Shown: in pieces, positions 1 through 9,210 of the stretch
Position numbering within the stretch: the stretch's first letter is position 1
Layout of the letters: each line of letters starts with the position of its first letter
Assembly (NCBI RefSeq): GCF_016807185.1
Contig: NZ_JAEVYN010000001.1
Span: 310,001-374,000 of the forward strand
Direction: 5' to 3'
Source of the DNA: Leptolyngbya sp. Cla-17
Lineage (GTDB): Bacteria; Cyanobacteriota; Cyanobacteriia; Leptolyngbyales; Leptolyngbyaceae
Length of the DNA stretch: 64,000 nt
The notes under the pieces: generated by a model
Database searches by the model: none
Told to the model about the DNA's origin: nothing
The model's input: the letters and a program-made list of their open reading frames with translations, nothing else
Program-made: the position numbers and the translations under genes

Positions 1-16
1 CTGGAAACTACGTTTT

Positions 17-244
17 ATGCAAAAGCGTCTTGTGTATGACAGCACGCATGTGATGCGCCGTGCCGATGAACTCATTGGAGCAGCATCGAATCGCTATCGC
101 ATTACAGTTCAGGTTGCCAATCGTGCTAAGAGACGACGCTTTGAAGATTTTGACAATAACGATGATCCTTCAATGAAGCCGGTGCTGCGGGCGATTATCG
201 AAATGTCTGATGAGCTGACTCAGCCTGAAATCATTGGTGAGTAG
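17..244 (+). CDS. rpoZ: DNA-directed RNA polymerase omega subunit
   Basis: The 75-residue product matches the cyanobacterial/plastid-type omega subunit. It has the core stretch ASNRYRITVQVANRAKRR and the typical ending VLRAIIEMSDELTQPEIIGE. Omega binds the beta' subunit and helps RNA polymerase assemble; in cyanobacteria it also influences sigma factor recruitment. Length is normal for the family. The gene lies 31 bases ahead of a small secreted protein on the same strand, so the two may be cotranscribed. The upstream region lies outside the window. Confidence 0.95.
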   Translation: MQKRLVYDSTHVMRRADELIGAASNRYRITVQVANRAKRRRFEDFDNNDDPSMKPVLRAIIEMSDELTQPEIIGE

Positions 245-275
245 GGGCGGCGCTTCGATTAAGGGTTGACTGACT

Positions 276-791
276 ATGCCAAAGCTTCATTGTTTAGCTG
301 CGATCGCTCACAGTTTAGTGATCGCAGCAGGAGTCATGATCATGAGTGGAGATGGAGCTGTAGGATGGCACTCCTCTTCTGCGATCGCTCAGTCAATTGT
401 GCGCTCGGAGGGAGTGTGGCGAACTGTTTACGAGCAGCTTCCAGACTTTCCGCGAGAAAACCAATATATCAGCAAAGAAACTGGTAAAGCCGCCACTGAA
501 GACACGCTGGTGAGTCGGCTGATTCGCTATCATCTTTATGTCAAAGGGCGACCTGCGTTTTACCGCCTGGATTGGAAGCTGACCCTTGCCGATTATCTCG
601 GTCTGACAGGAGCGCTGGAAGTGGGCGAATATCCTGGGGCTAATAAGCTTAAAAAAAATCCCGTTGAAGGAGATGTAGCCGCCATTCGCAAGCTAAATCG
701 CGCTCAACGGGATGCCTTAGTGCAAGCATTAGTGAATGGGTTCTCGACCCAATCTAGGCGATCGCCCCTCCCCGCACCTTCATCTAACTAG
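276..791 (+). CDS. Conserved hypothetical secreted protein (cyanobacterial)
   Basis: The product is 171 residues. The first ~40 residues contain a hydrophobic stretch ending in SSAIAQS, which looks like a Sec signal peptide with an Ala-x-Ala cleavage site. The mature part has no enzymatic motif that I recognise. It includes VSRLIRYHLYVKGRPAFYRLDWKLTLADYLG and looks like a conserved cyanobacterial hypothetical. It sits directly after rpoZ on the same strand. Function unknown; a periplasmic or lumenal location is inferred from the leader. Confidence 0.7.
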   Translation: MPKLHCLAAIAHSLVIAAGVMIMSGDGAVGWHSSSAIAQSIVRSEGVWRTVYEQLPDFPRENQYISKETGKAATEDTLVSRLIRYHLYVKGRPAFYRLDWKLTLADYLGLTGALEVGEYPGANKLKKNPVEGDVAAIRKLNRAQRDALVQALVNGFSTQSRRSPLPAPSSN

Positions 792-867
792 CAGTCTGAC
801 GACCTATCAATATATTGTTTGACACTCAACAGCTTGCCTTGCCCTGTTCCTCTTCACCTCTTATCTT

Positions 868-1233
868 GTGGCTCGACTGCTTAAAACTGGTATTGGCTGG
901 CGAGTTGGTTGGGATGCAGACGCAGACGCCTTTCAAGGGTTGGTTGGTGCAGATGATTGGGCACTAGAACTAACCAATGCTGAACTTGAAGAGTTTGCTC
1001 GATTGCTCAATCAACTGGTTAGCGCGATCGCCCAAATGCAATCTGAGTTAATGGATGAAGAAGCGATCGCCTGCGAAGTAGAGAGCGATCTGCTTTGGCT
1101 AGAAGCCACTGGCTATCCTCAGGCCTACAGCTTACATCTGATGCTGCTTACCGGGCGGCGTGGTGAAGGACATTGGACTGCCAATGTGGTGCCAGAACTG
1201 ATTCAAGCGATGCGATCGCTGAAAGTGTTTTAA
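868..1233 (+). CDS. DUF1818-like protein (cyanobacterial)
   Basis: This 121-residue protein starts at a GTG codon, with no better in-frame ATG. The composition (ARLLKTGIGWRVGWD at the start, DDWALELTNAELEEFARLL in the middle, a C-terminal tail with VPELIQAMRSL) matches what I recall of DUF1818, a small soluble cyanobacterial family of unknown function. It is compact, acidic, and has no membrane segment or signal. The family name is from memory and should be confirmed by a profile search. Confidence 0.7.
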   Translation: MARLLKTGIGWRVGWDADADAFQGLVGADDWALELTNAELEEFARLLNQLVSAIAQMQSELMDEEAIACEVESDLLWLEATGYPQAYSLHLMLLTGRRGEGHWTANVVPELIQAMRSLKVF

Positions 1234-1404
1234 GCCAGCAGACCTTAGATTCAAGAATGCTCTGATTTTATTTAGAAAAAATTTAATATTTGGTAGCAAT
1301 GATTCAATGCAGGGCAATCTAACAAAAGGTTGTTTCAGCTTCGCGGCTGCACAAACATTGCCAATCTAAATACTACTAAATTGAATTGAAGGGAATCTAC
1401 CATC

Positions 1405-2247
1405 ATGCCAAAAGCGACCATTAATGCGGATACTTTTCTCAAAAAGCGCGTTTTATCTGCAAATGATTTGCCTGATGCCGATAAGATTTTTATGGAAAAA
1501 GGCAAAACCTTTAGCGTTAGCGAGTTTAGTTCAGACCGCAACCAACATATCCGCCTGATGTTGGCCTCTCCACTCACAGCAAAAGACGGTAAGACAAAGC
1601 TCCAAGAAGTATATGTTTATGATCCTCACATTGCTGTTGAAGGGGAAGACGCTAAGCAGGTCATTAAACTGGATGTTTCTTACTATTCTCAGCTAAACAA
1701 TGACCCCGCAGTCTTTGGTCCCGGCTGGCGGCAGTGCAACACCACCAGCAACACCATGCTGGCAGATTTTTTGCTAAAAGGGGATCTCTCCAAACAAGCC
1801 AAGCAACAAGGGTTTCCTGAGCCAGAATCCGTTTATATGCGAATAGTCAATAAGTATGGCGATACCATCGACCACGATGCTCAAACTAAAGCCCTCAAAG
1901 ACCTCGGCATTGAATCCTATTTCACCTACAAACTTTCTGGAAAAGATGTGTTGCGATCTTTGAAAGCAGGTATTCCAGTAGTGGCTGGGGTCGCTTACAA
2001 AGGGTCTGGTCATGTCCTTGTCATTGTCGGGCATGATCCAATCAATAAGGTTTGGCTGATGCATGACCCCTATGGCACCCGCCATGGATATAGCGACTCC
2101 TATGATGTGGGCTTCGGCGGCAAATATGATGCCTACACTTACTCCACGATGCAAATGATTTTTTGGGATCAGGGCAGTGAAGCGGGTTGGGGAAGAATCG
2201 TCACGAGCATCAAAGGCAAGCCTACCGGGTTACCTTTGGGATTGTAG
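1405..2247 (+). CDS. C39-like cysteine peptidase domain protein
   Basis: The 280-residue protein has the layout of a peptidase C39-like fold. Cys111 lies in WRQCNTTSNTM, His203 in GSGHVLVIVGHD, and Asp221 in HDPYG, which together would form the Cys-His-Asp triad. The first ~90 residues are a separate region without a signal peptide or membrane segment. C39-like stand-alone domains cleave peptides or cell-wall cross-links; the substrate cannot be read from the sequence. A 171-base gap separates it from the previous gene, and it is convergent with the PEP-synthase-like gene downstream. Confidence 0.75.
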   Translation: MPKATINADTFLKKRVLSANDLPDADKIFMEKGKTFSVSEFSSDRNQHIRLMLASPLTAKDGKTKLQEVYVYDPHIAVEGEDAKQVIKLDVSYYSQLNNDPAVFGPGWRQCNTTSNTMLADFLLKGDLSKQAKQQGFPEPESVYMRIVNKYGDTIDHDAQTKALKDLGIESYFTYKLSGKDVLRSLKAGIPVVAGVAYKGSGHVLVIVGHDPINKVWLMHDPYGTRHGYSDSYDVGFGGKYDAYTYSTMQMIFWDQGSEAGWGRIVTSIKGKPTGLPLGL

Positions 2248-2281
2248 AAAAATGTGGGGTGTGGACTTCGGCGTGAGCGCT

Positions 2282-2295
2282 CACTCGAACGAGTG
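2282..2295. repeat. Small perfect hairpin between convergent genes
   Basis: CACTCG-AA-CGAGTG forms a perfect 6-bp stem with a 2-base loop. It lies between the converging C39-like and PEP-synthase-like genes. There is no T-run on either side, so it is not a standard intrinsic terminator. It could still slow polymerase or protect 3' ends. Confidence 0.4.
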
Positions 2296-2359
2296 CAGAG
2301 TTTTGAGTTCGGTGTGAATAATCTGACTTTGCACTCATCGCCCTATCACCATTCAACAG

Positions 2360-4750
2360 TTAGGAAAACGGGAGGCGGATAGCTTCCAACCTCAGGGTTC
2401 GTTCGGCTTGCGCGATCGCCTGATAGGTCGTTTCTACAGATTCTGGGGCAACTGAAATCGATGTGATGCCCCAGCGAATCAGGTCAGGAATGAGTTCTGG
2501 GTAGCTGACAGGCGCTTCGCCACAAATCGAACAGGGAATATTATTTTCTTGAGCTTGACGAATGAGTTGGGCGATCGCTCGTTTTGCAGCCGGATGCCGT
2601 TCATCAATTTTCACTCCAGCTTGAGGCTGATTGCGATCGAGATTGAAGAGAAGCTGAGTTAAATCATTAGTGCCCAGAGAAATTCCCTGCACTCCAGCTT
2701 TGACATAATCGGGTAACAGAAATAATACAGAAGGCACTTCCGCCATAATCCAAAGCTGAAAAGCAGGATGCTGAGTTAGACCAGCCTGCTCCACTCGTTT
2801 GCGGCAAAATTCAAACTCCTCAACTGTCCGCACAAACGGCAGTAATAGACATAGATTAGTTGCCCCCGCCTGTTGCATCTGCGCTAGGGCTGCCAGTTCT
2901 AAATCAAATAAAGCAGGATTGACCTGATAGCTACGAGTTCCGCGAAGCCCCCATTCGGGCTGAGAACTAGAACTTACGGATGTCAAAGGACGAAATTCTT
3001 GAGGGCGCAAATCGAGAGAACGATAAAAAATAGGGCGCGGACTGATTGCTTGCGCCAGGGGAAGCAGACTTTTCGTGAAGCCTGCAATCAACTCAGTGCT
3101 AGTGTGTTTCTGAAGCCAGGTAGCCGGATGTTTTGTTCCTAAAATTAAGGGTGCCAAAAGTTCTGCTCGAATCAGTCCAATTCCATCAATCGGCAATGTC
3201 ATCAATGTCTCTAAAGGCTCTAGATGGCTCAGGTTCACCATCAATTGAGTGTAAATCGCAGGGCGAACCGTTTCAGAATCTATTGAGTGAGCCAGACTTT
3301 GGCTGGCTGCTCTATCAGCAAAAGAGGCGGGATGGGCTTTGAACGACTGGGGAACCCGGTAGACCTGACCGCGATCGCCATCTACCCAAAGGAAGTCTCC
3401 AGCCTGAATCTTATTCGTTGCATGCAGCGCACCAACGACTGCTGGAATGCTCAAAGCTCTTGCCACAATCGCGCTATGGCTAGTTAGGCTACCCTGCTCC
3501 ATCACAATCGCGGCAGCATTTTTCAATAGCGGCAACCACTCCAGCGGCAGGGTTTTAGTCACAATAATGGAGCCTGTTGGCAACTCTGAAGGAAGGTCAT
3601 CCTCTACCTGCAAAATCCAGGCTGGCGCGATCGCGTGCCCCAGTGAAGCCGCAGTGCCCGCTGCCACTAGCAATGCTTCTGACATTAGTGCCTGAGTAGA
3701 TTCACGATCAGACAATGCCTTTGCCACCGATGAAGATTGGACATTTGACGGCACGGGCGTAGATTTAAGCGGAATCACCTGAGTAAACTCCAAGATTGGC
3801 GTTCCATTGTGATGATGCAACACCCACTCAAGTTCAACTGGTGCCCCCACCTCTGTTAGCACCTGCTGTCCCAATGTAGCTAGATGAATGATTTGTTCTT
3901 CCTCTAAAGCAAAGCTCTCCTGTTGAGCAACATCCAAAATCTGAATTTGCAGGGGTTGTGCATTGGAGGTTGGCGCGATCGTTCTATAAGCAACAGTTCT
4001 AATCCCCAACTTTTTTCCAGTAACAATTCTCTCTAACGCTTGAACGTGATAGGTGTCAGGAACAACTTCTCCTCGGGCGATCGCCATCCCCAAACCTGGT
4101 GTTGCCTGAATTTCTACATGGTTATCCACTAAACGAACCGTTCCTGCCGCGATCGCCGCTGAGATTGGTTGAATCAAAGTGGATAACTGAATTTGGTGCA
4201 GTGGAATCCCCAATCGTTGCCAATAGAACAGACTTTTAGCCCCAAAAAAATCTGCCCACAAGTGTTGTATTGCCCGCTCTAACGCCGCGTCTTCTAATTT
4301 ACATATTTGACTGATCATCAGCGCAGAGGTTCTCAAAAACGGCTCTAAATTCGCTTTAGCCGAATCAGACCGCTTGCCAGATACAAACCCTAACGAAGGA
4401 CGCACAATCAACGTTGCTGGGTGCCAATGACCTGTAATTTCTACTATTGACTGCTTTAACTCAGGCGGCAGTGAAGTTGCCAAAATTGCACGGCGCAAAT
4501 GTTGAGCGATCGCCTGCAACTGCTGCCAATCTTCGATATTCAACCGCAGCCATGAGTTCGGTATATCTTCAAACAGCGGGTCAGACCAGTTTACCTGTGC
4601 CAAAAATTCCTGAAAAATCGTTGCAGGAATCACGACTCCAGGCACAACGGGATGCCCTTTTTGCAGCAGTTGACCTAAATAAAACGCCTTTTGCCCCACC
4701 AGCGCCATCTGGTCAGGTTGAACCTGGTCAAGCCGACACAGTGTGTTCAC
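2360..4750 (-). CDS. Phosphoenolpyruvate synthase-like protein (PEP-utilising enzyme)
   Basis: The 796 residues follow the order of PEP synthase (pyruvate, water dikinase): an N-terminal ATP-grasp region, a swivelling phosphohistidine domain and a C-terminal PEP-binding barrel. The phospho-His site is visible in LTSHSAIVARAL (about residue 425), and the barrel carries EWGLRGTRSY, SLGTNDLTQLLFNLDRNQ and the catalytic CSICGEAP. The ATP-grasp part keeps GLGMAIARGEVVPDTYHV but lacks the usual SSATAEDLPDASFAGQ stretch, having only VRPSLGF there. It may be a divergent paralogue with altered nucleotide use. It is divergent from comF across about 200 bases. Confidence 0.8.
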   Translation of the reverse strand: MNTLCRLDQVQPDQMALVGQKAFYLGQLLQKGHPVVPGVVIPATIFQEFLAQVNWSDPLFEDIPNSWLRLNIEDWQQLQAIAQHLRRAILATSLPPELKQSIVEITGHWHPATLIVRPSLGFVSGKRSDSAKANLEPFLRTSALMISQICKLEDAALERAIQHLWADFFGAKSLFYWQRLGIPLHQIQLSTLIQPISAAIAAGTVRLVDNHVEIQATPGLGMAIARGEVVPDTYHVQALERIVTGKKLGIRTVAYRTIAPTSNAQPLQIQILDVAQQESFALEEEQIIHLATLGQQVLTEVGAPVELEWVLHHHNGTPILEFTQVIPLKSTPVPSNVQSSSVAKALSDRESTQALMSEALLVAAGTAASLGHAIAPAWILQVEDDLPSELPTGSIIVTKTLPLEWLPLLKNAAAIVMEQGSLTSHSAIVARALSIPAVVGALHATNKIQAGDFLWVDGDRGQVYRVPQSFKAHPASFADRAASQSLAHSIDSETVRPAIYTQLMVNLSHLEPLETLMTLPIDGIGLIRAELLAPLILGTKHPATWLQKHTSTELIAGFTKSLLPLAQAISPRPIFYRSLDLRPQEFRPLTSVSSSSQPEWGLRGTRSYQVNPALFDLELAALAQMQQAGATNLCLLLPFVRTVEEFEFCRKRVEQAGLTQHPAFQLWIMAEVPSVLFLLPDYVKAGVQGISLGTNDLTQLLFNLDRNQPQAGVKIDERHPAAKRAIAQLIRQAQENNIPCSICGEAPVSYPELIPDLIRWGITSISVAPESVETTYQAIAQAERTLRLEAIRLPFS

Positions 4751-4953
4751 AAGATAAAAAAGTTACACCTCCCTTGATAGTAAAAGACAGAACCCATTTG
4801 GTTACTTATTCCGTAGAAAAAATGAAGATGGAAGTCGGGATTCAGAGATTAGGGGTGAGTAAATTTAGCGCTCCGCCCTCTAAACTCTTTTTTGTTCTCT
4901 CTCCTTTTCCTAGGGGCACTCTTGAGGAGACGTTGTTCATTCAGCGGAATGAC

Positions 4954-5649
4954 ATGAATCCAGCCTGGAAGTTAAATCAGCTATTAGGGCTATTTCTAGA
5001 GTCGCCCTGTCCTCTTTGTCAGCGATCGCAAGCTCAAGCTTTGTGTGTGTCTTGTCAGCGACAGATTCAGCGATATCGTTGTAGCTCGGCTGATGCATGG
5101 CAACTGGGGTCGCTATCCGTCTTTGCCTGGGGTGGATATAGTGGCGCGTTGAAGCGGGCGATCGCGGCGCTGAAATATGAAGGGAACCCTCATCTTGCAG
5201 AGATTTTGGGGACGTGGATGGCGGAATCATGGCGATCGGTGAATCCATCTACGAATGGCGTGGTTGTGCCCATTCCTATGCATCCCAGCAAGAAACGACA
5301 GCGTGGCTTCAATCAGGCAGAATTGCTGGCGCAACACTTTTGCCACATAACCCAGTTACCGATCGCGGTCAATGGATTGAAACGCGATCGCGCTACAGAA
5401 GCCCAGTTCAAACTATCCAGTGCAGAACGGGAGCATAACCTGGCAGAGGCGTTTAGTGTCGGCAAACCCTTTTTACAAAAGCCACCTTCTCGCCCGGTGT
5501 GGCTACTGGATGACATTTACACAACTGGGGCAACTGCTAGTTCAGCAGCACAAACTTTGAGACAGCATGGAATTCGCGTTCAAGGAATAATTGTCTTAGC
5601 GCGGACAGAGGCAGGGATGAAGAGCGGGAAGTGCGAGGAAGCGTTTTGA
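4954..5649 (+). CDS. comF: ComF family protein (phosphoribosyltransferase fold)
   Basis: The 231-residue protein has an N-terminal four-cysteine zinc finger (Cys19, Cys22, Cys31, Cys34 in CPLCQRSQAQALCVSCQ) followed by a type I phosphoribosyltransferase domain. The PRPP loop is VWLLDDIYTTGAT near residue 190, and PIPMHPSKKRQRGFNQAELLA is the other family signature. ComF is needed for DNA uptake in natural transformation in many bacteria, including cyanobacteria. I start at the ATG that opens MNPAWK. The frame stays open 500 bases upstream, but that part is antisense to the PEP-synthase-like gene and its spacer. A TTG seven codons earlier is an alternative. Confidence 0.85.
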   Translation: MNPAWKLNQLLGLFLESPCPLCQRSQAQALCVSCQRQIQRYRCSSADAWQLGSLSVFAWGGYSGALKRAIAALKYEGNPHLAEILGTWMAESWRSVNPSTNGVVVPIPMHPSKKRQRGFNQAELLAQHFCHITQLPIAVNGLKRDRATEAQFKLSSAEREHNLAEAFSVGKPFLQKPPSRPVWLLDDIYTTGATASSAAQTLRQHGIRVQGIIVLARTEAGMKSGKCEEAF

Positions 5650-5676
5650 GTATTTGCATTCGCCATTCGTCACTCT

Positions 5677-6396
5677 TTATTCGTCAGTCTCTCCGCCCCT
5701 GGTCATTGAAGTGTTCAATCCATTTTCTAAAGCAAAGCGCACGAGTTCCGTACGGCTGTTGGTGCTTGTTTTAACAAAGAGGCGGCTAACGTATTTTTCG
5801 ACGTTACGGACACTGGTTTCTAGACGGCGAGCAATTTCCTTATTCATTAAGCCATCGACTACTAAGTCCAGCACACTTTGTTCGCGTGGAGTGAAATCAA
5901 GTTTTATCGGATTAGACGATTGGGCGATCGCACCTCGTTGAGTCAACATGCTTTTGATATCGGCAATTTGTCGCGCTAAATCAGCGATGTTATGACCTTC
6001 CCCATCACCGGTCGCGACCCGTGCGGCGGATTGTTTCAATAAATTAGTCACGATCGCAACTAATTCATCTGGATCAAAAGGCTTCGGCAGATAGGCATCA
6101 CAGCCGGCGGTATATCCCTGAATGCGATCGCTGGTCATTCCCCTTGCTGTCAAAAATACTACAGGCAGCCCCTTAAATTGAGGCTCTTCTCGCAACTGCT
6201 TTAGAAACTGGTAGCCGTCTACTTGGGGCATCATGATATCGGTAATGACCAAATCGGGTAACTTTTGTCGTGCTAACTCCAGTCCTTCCCGCGCATTACT
6301 CGCAACATCAACCGTAAACCCACTATCTTCCAAGTAAGCTTGCACCGCTTCGCGCAACCCTGGTTCATCATCTACCAATAACAGTTGACCTGCCAT
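5677..6396 (-). CDS. NarL/FixJ-type response regulator, Rre1/Ycf29-like
   Basis: The 239-residue protein has a receiver domain (LLLVDDEPGLREAV, phospho-acceptor Asp53 in LVITDIMMPQ, Lys in LPKPFDPDEL) and a C-terminal LuxR-type helix-turn-helix (TPREQSVLDLVVDGLMNKEIA). The ending with RNVEKYVSRLFVKTSTNSRTEL closely resembles cyanobacterial Rre1, encoded as ycf29 in some algal plastids. Rre1 works with the histidine kinase Hik2 in redox and salt stress signalling. No kinase gene is adjacent. Its 3' end converges with comF. The exact orthology is from memory. Confidence 0.85.
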   Translation of the reverse strand: MAGQLLLVDDEPGLREAVQAYLEDSGFTVDVASNAREGLELARQKLPDLVITDIMMPQVDGYQFLKQLREEPQFKGLPVVFLTARGMTSDRIQGYTAGCDAYLPKPFDPDELVAIVTNLLKQSAARVATGDGEGHNIADLARQIADIKSMLTQRGAIAQSSNPIKLDFTPREQSVLDLVVDGLMNKEIARRLETSVRNVEKYVSRLFVKTSTNSRTELVRFALENGLNTSMTRGGETDE

Positions 6397-6587
6397 TCAA
6401 TTCTGTTTCTCCTACCCGCATTTGCTTCATTGTATCGGACACATCTCACCCCGCTAAATTTCTAAGAGAAAAGCATCCAGTAGATTTGAATCTCAAAACT
6501 CAAACCCTCCCGAACACTTCGTTCAGCAACATAAGGTCACCAAGCGCTACTTAATCGGTTATTTTTGCTAGTGGCACACGCCATTCC

Positions 6588-8033
6588 TTGACCATTCCAG
6601 TTGCTTTGAGCAAACTGGTTTTACAGGATTATGCACTCCAGTCTTCCAAGGTTCTCACTATGCTCCAAGTTACCCAAGCTCCAACAGGTCCCGTTTTGGC
6701 TCAACAGCGATTCTCGATTTTGGGTGTCGCTTCTGTCGCTGATGCAGGCAAGACGCTTTCATTAGTGGTGGATGACCAATTTCGTACGACTGGTCCTGTG
6801 ATCAAGCCTGATGGGACTTGGCAGGTAGATTTTTTGTTTCAAGCGGCTGGCAATCGTCGCCTCAGAGTTGAACTGGAAGATGACAGCACAACGGTTGTGG
6901 TGCAAGTTGTCGCAACGCTACCCCAAGCTCAACAGCTTCGATTTACTCAGATACCGGCTCGTCTGCCAGCGTTGCAGTCTGCCACGGTTGAGGGCACGGC
7001 TGATAATTTTGCAGAGGGCACCCAATTAATCTTGCGGTCAGACCGAAAGTTTGAATTGGCACGTCCGACGGTATTGGCAGGCAAATGGCGATCGACGATT
7101 GGGTTCAATCAGGCTGGCAAGCGGGTAATTGAAATTTTAAGCACAGATGGAAAGATTCGAGCGGAAACTGAAATTGACGTGGTTGACGCAAAGCCCCGTC
7201 CGCCACGCCTCGGTTTTACTAACCCGCCGCAGCGAGTGCAGGCAGAAACCATCGTTACCCTGTCGGGAATTGCAGAGAATTATAGTGATGACGATCAACT
7301 GGTGTTGCGGGTAGATCAAAAGTCAGAGTTGGCGCGCCCACAAGTTGTCGATGGCAAATGGCAGGCAAGAACCTTGTTTCGTCAGGCAGGAAATCGCTTA
7401 ATTGAAATTATTGGCTCTGAGCAAGATCGCGCGCAGATCATCATTGCAGTGCAAGCTCCAGCTACTAGTACATTTAAGGTGCTGTCACGTGGCACCTGGA
7501 CGAATAACCCAACACCAGCAGATTTGCCCAACCTCACACCCAAACGAATCACGATACATCACACAGCGCTTAGCGGACAGGCTGCAATTAATGGCACTCA
7601 AACGCAAGAGGCAGCCCGAATGAGACTTATTTACAATGGGCATGTGAATGGTAATAGCTGGGCAGATATTGGCTATCACTTCATCATCATGCCGAGTGGA
7701 CGGGTTTACGAAGGGCGATCAGAGCGGAAACGCGGTTCTCACGATGTCGTGAATGATGGGCTAGGAATCGCATTTGATGGCGTTTATAGCACTAATACCA
7801 TTAGTCAGCAGCAGTATCAGGCGGCAGTGGCATTATGCACAGTACTTAGCAAACGCTATGGCTTTAAGAACACGGTGACTCCAGTGCCAACCCCAACAGC
7901 AGATTTTGGCACGCGCAATCTGCCGCTAATCTGTGGGCACCGCGATCGCGTATCGACTGCATGCCCTGGCAGTGAAGGCGGTAAAACGGTTCGCTTGGGA
8001 GAGATTCGCACCGCAGTGAATGCTCAACTGTAA
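6588..8033 (+). CDS. N-acetylmuramoyl-L-alanine amidase / PGRP-like protein with Ig-like repeats
   Basis: The C-terminal ~170 residues are an amidase_2/PGRP domain. Zinc-binding His lies in ITIHHTALSG, a central GYHFIIMPSGRVYEGR follows, and the second metal site is CGHRDRVSTACPG. It should cleave the amide between MurNAc and the stem peptide. The first ~290 residues hold three related ~85-residue beta-sandwich-like repeats; repeats 2 and 3 share the sequence FELARP/SELARP followed by GKW and QAGKR/QAGNR. I see no clear signal peptide. The longest frame starts at TTG 6588; an ATG at 6660 (MLQVTQAPTG) is a good alternative. Confidence 0.85.
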   Translation: MTIPVALSKLVLQDYALQSSKVLTMLQVTQAPTGPVLAQQRFSILGVASVADAGKTLSLVVDDQFRTTGPVIKPDGTWQVDFLFQAAGNRRLRVELEDDSTTVVVQVVATLPQAQQLRFTQIPARLPALQSATVEGTADNFAEGTQLILRSDRKFELARPTVLAGKWRSTIGFNQAGKRVIEILSTDGKIRAETEIDVVDAKPRPPRLGFTNPPQRVQAETIVTLSGIAENYSDDDQLVLRVDQKSELARPQVVDGKWQARTLFRQAGNRLIEIIGSEQDRAQIIIAVQAPATSTFKVLSRGTWTNNPTPADLPNLTPKRITIHHTALSGQAAINGTQTQEAARMRLIYNGHVNGNSWADIGYHFIIMPSGRVYEGRSERKRGSHDVVNDGLGIAFDGVYSTNTISQQQYQAAVALCTVLSKRYGFKNTVTPVPTPTADFGTRNLPLICGHRDRVSTACPGSEGGKTVRLGEIRTAVNAQL

Positions 8034-8230
8034 TCCGCGATCGCGCTACCCATCCTCATGCACTCCTCCATAACGGCGCTATAAATCTATGCCTTTCGGT
8101 AGTAGAGCGGTAAATTAAGCCAAGGTAAACAGTGGAGGCTATGTTTTCTAAATCGGGAAAACTATGATGGGTAAGTGCAGCTTTTGCCCTCAAACGACTC
8201 TTCTCCTTTTCGCAAAGTAGGTATTTGGCC

Positions 8231-8527
8231 GTGGTCAACAGCAACGAAAAAGATAACTTAAGGGATAGCTTCCTCTATCCAATTGGGCGTTATCGGGGCG
8301 AATTTACGCCAGAGCAACTAGCCTTCAATGCCAATTTGCAGGAATTTGCCCAACGGGTTTCTCTCATATGTGGATTAGAGACAGGTGGTAAGATCACCGC
8401 TGAAGAGGCTTACCAACAAATCAAAGACTTATGGGCTATGGTGAAGCGCTCTAAAAAAGAATTGCTCGATCAAGCTCAACCGCCCAGACCTGATCTGTCA
8501 GAGGATGATGGGGTTGACCCTAAATAG
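8231..8527 (+). CDS. Small conserved cyanobacterial protein
   Basis: About 98 residues. I start at GTG 8231; TTG 8225 is two codons upstream. The core DSFLYPIGRYRGEFTPEQLAF followed by NANLQEFAQRVS and a Lys-rich tail is recognisable as a conserved cyanobacterial hypothetical family (possibly DUF7219, from memory). No signal, membrane segment or catalytic motif is visible. It is predicted to be mostly helical and cytosolic. Function unknown. Confidence 0.7.
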   Translation: MVNSNEKDNLRDSFLYPIGRYRGEFTPEQLAFNANLQEFAQRVSLICGLETGGKITAEEAYQQIKDLWAMVKRSKKELLDQAQPPRPDLSEDDGVDPK

Positions 8528-8732
8528 AAAGCTTTCCGATGGAAGTAGTAGTTACTTGGCTAAGAAATTGCTCATCAAGACGAATTTAAGACTTTGAGTT
8601 TACCTGCAATTGCCTGTTAGGAAGATTAGCAGCGCTCTCAGGCGGCAACATGGGCAATGATGAATAAGTAGCGGCTAAGTAGATAGACCGCTTTTTGGAA
8701 ATCGTAGTAATAGGGCGGTCTTAATTACTTTC

Positions 8733-9155
8733 ATGAAACCTAAGGTTTACAGCAAATACATCCGCTCTAAAGAGTGGCTCGGTAAGCATTCCAAATGGCT
8801 GAAGTCGTTTAACCACTGTGCCGCTTTTCCGTTCCTTCATCTAGGTAAATCAAGCCGTGGCTATCATCGCTACAACATGCACCACACTCACTACAAAACG
8901 TTGGGTGATGAGCGGCTCTGGTGGGATGTCGTGCCGTTGAGTCTCTTTGCCCATAAGCACATTGTTCATGGGGTGCTTTCGTTATACAAGCGCCCCAGTC
9001 AGCAGAAGGTTTATCCTAATCTGCTCCAACGCTTATTTCACGCTTGGTGTCGATTGACAATTTTGCTGGTCTGGTTCTGGTGGCTTTTGCTGCCCGTTAC
9101 ATTGATGTTGGCATGGAAAGCGAATCAATCTGGAGTTTTAGATTTCCTCAAATAA
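8733..9155 (+). CDS. Hypothetical membrane-tailed protein with a degenerate HNH-like motif
   Basis: The product is 140 residues. The middle reads GYHRYNMHHTHYKTLGDERLW, then PLSLFAHKHIVHG. This resembles an HNH nuclease core (HH-x-TYKxLGxE ... CHxxxH), but with the usual zinc-binding cysteines missing. The C-terminus has one strong hydrophobic segment (LTILLVWFWWLLLPVTLMLAW) that should anchor it in a membrane. A stand-alone HNH with a membrane tail is unusual, so the resemblance may be only superficial. About 205 bases precede it with no gene that I can see. Confidence 0.55.
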   Translation: MKPKVYSKYIRSKEWLGKHSKWLKSFNHCAAFPFLHLGKSSRGYHRYNMHHTHYKTLGDERLWWDVVPLSLFAHKHIVHGVLSLYKRPSQQKVYPNLLQRLFHAWCRLTILLVWFWWLLLPVTLMLAWKANQSGVLDFLK

Positions 9156-9210
9156 TTCAGTCTGTTGATGATTTGGGCGATCGCGGCTGAGCTGAATTAG
9201 TTTTCAGCAC

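Noticed and set aside
4447..4953. A 169-codon open extension upstream of comF
   Set aside because: It is antisense to the start of the PEP-synthase-like gene and its spacer; the ComF family begins at MNPAWK or close to it.
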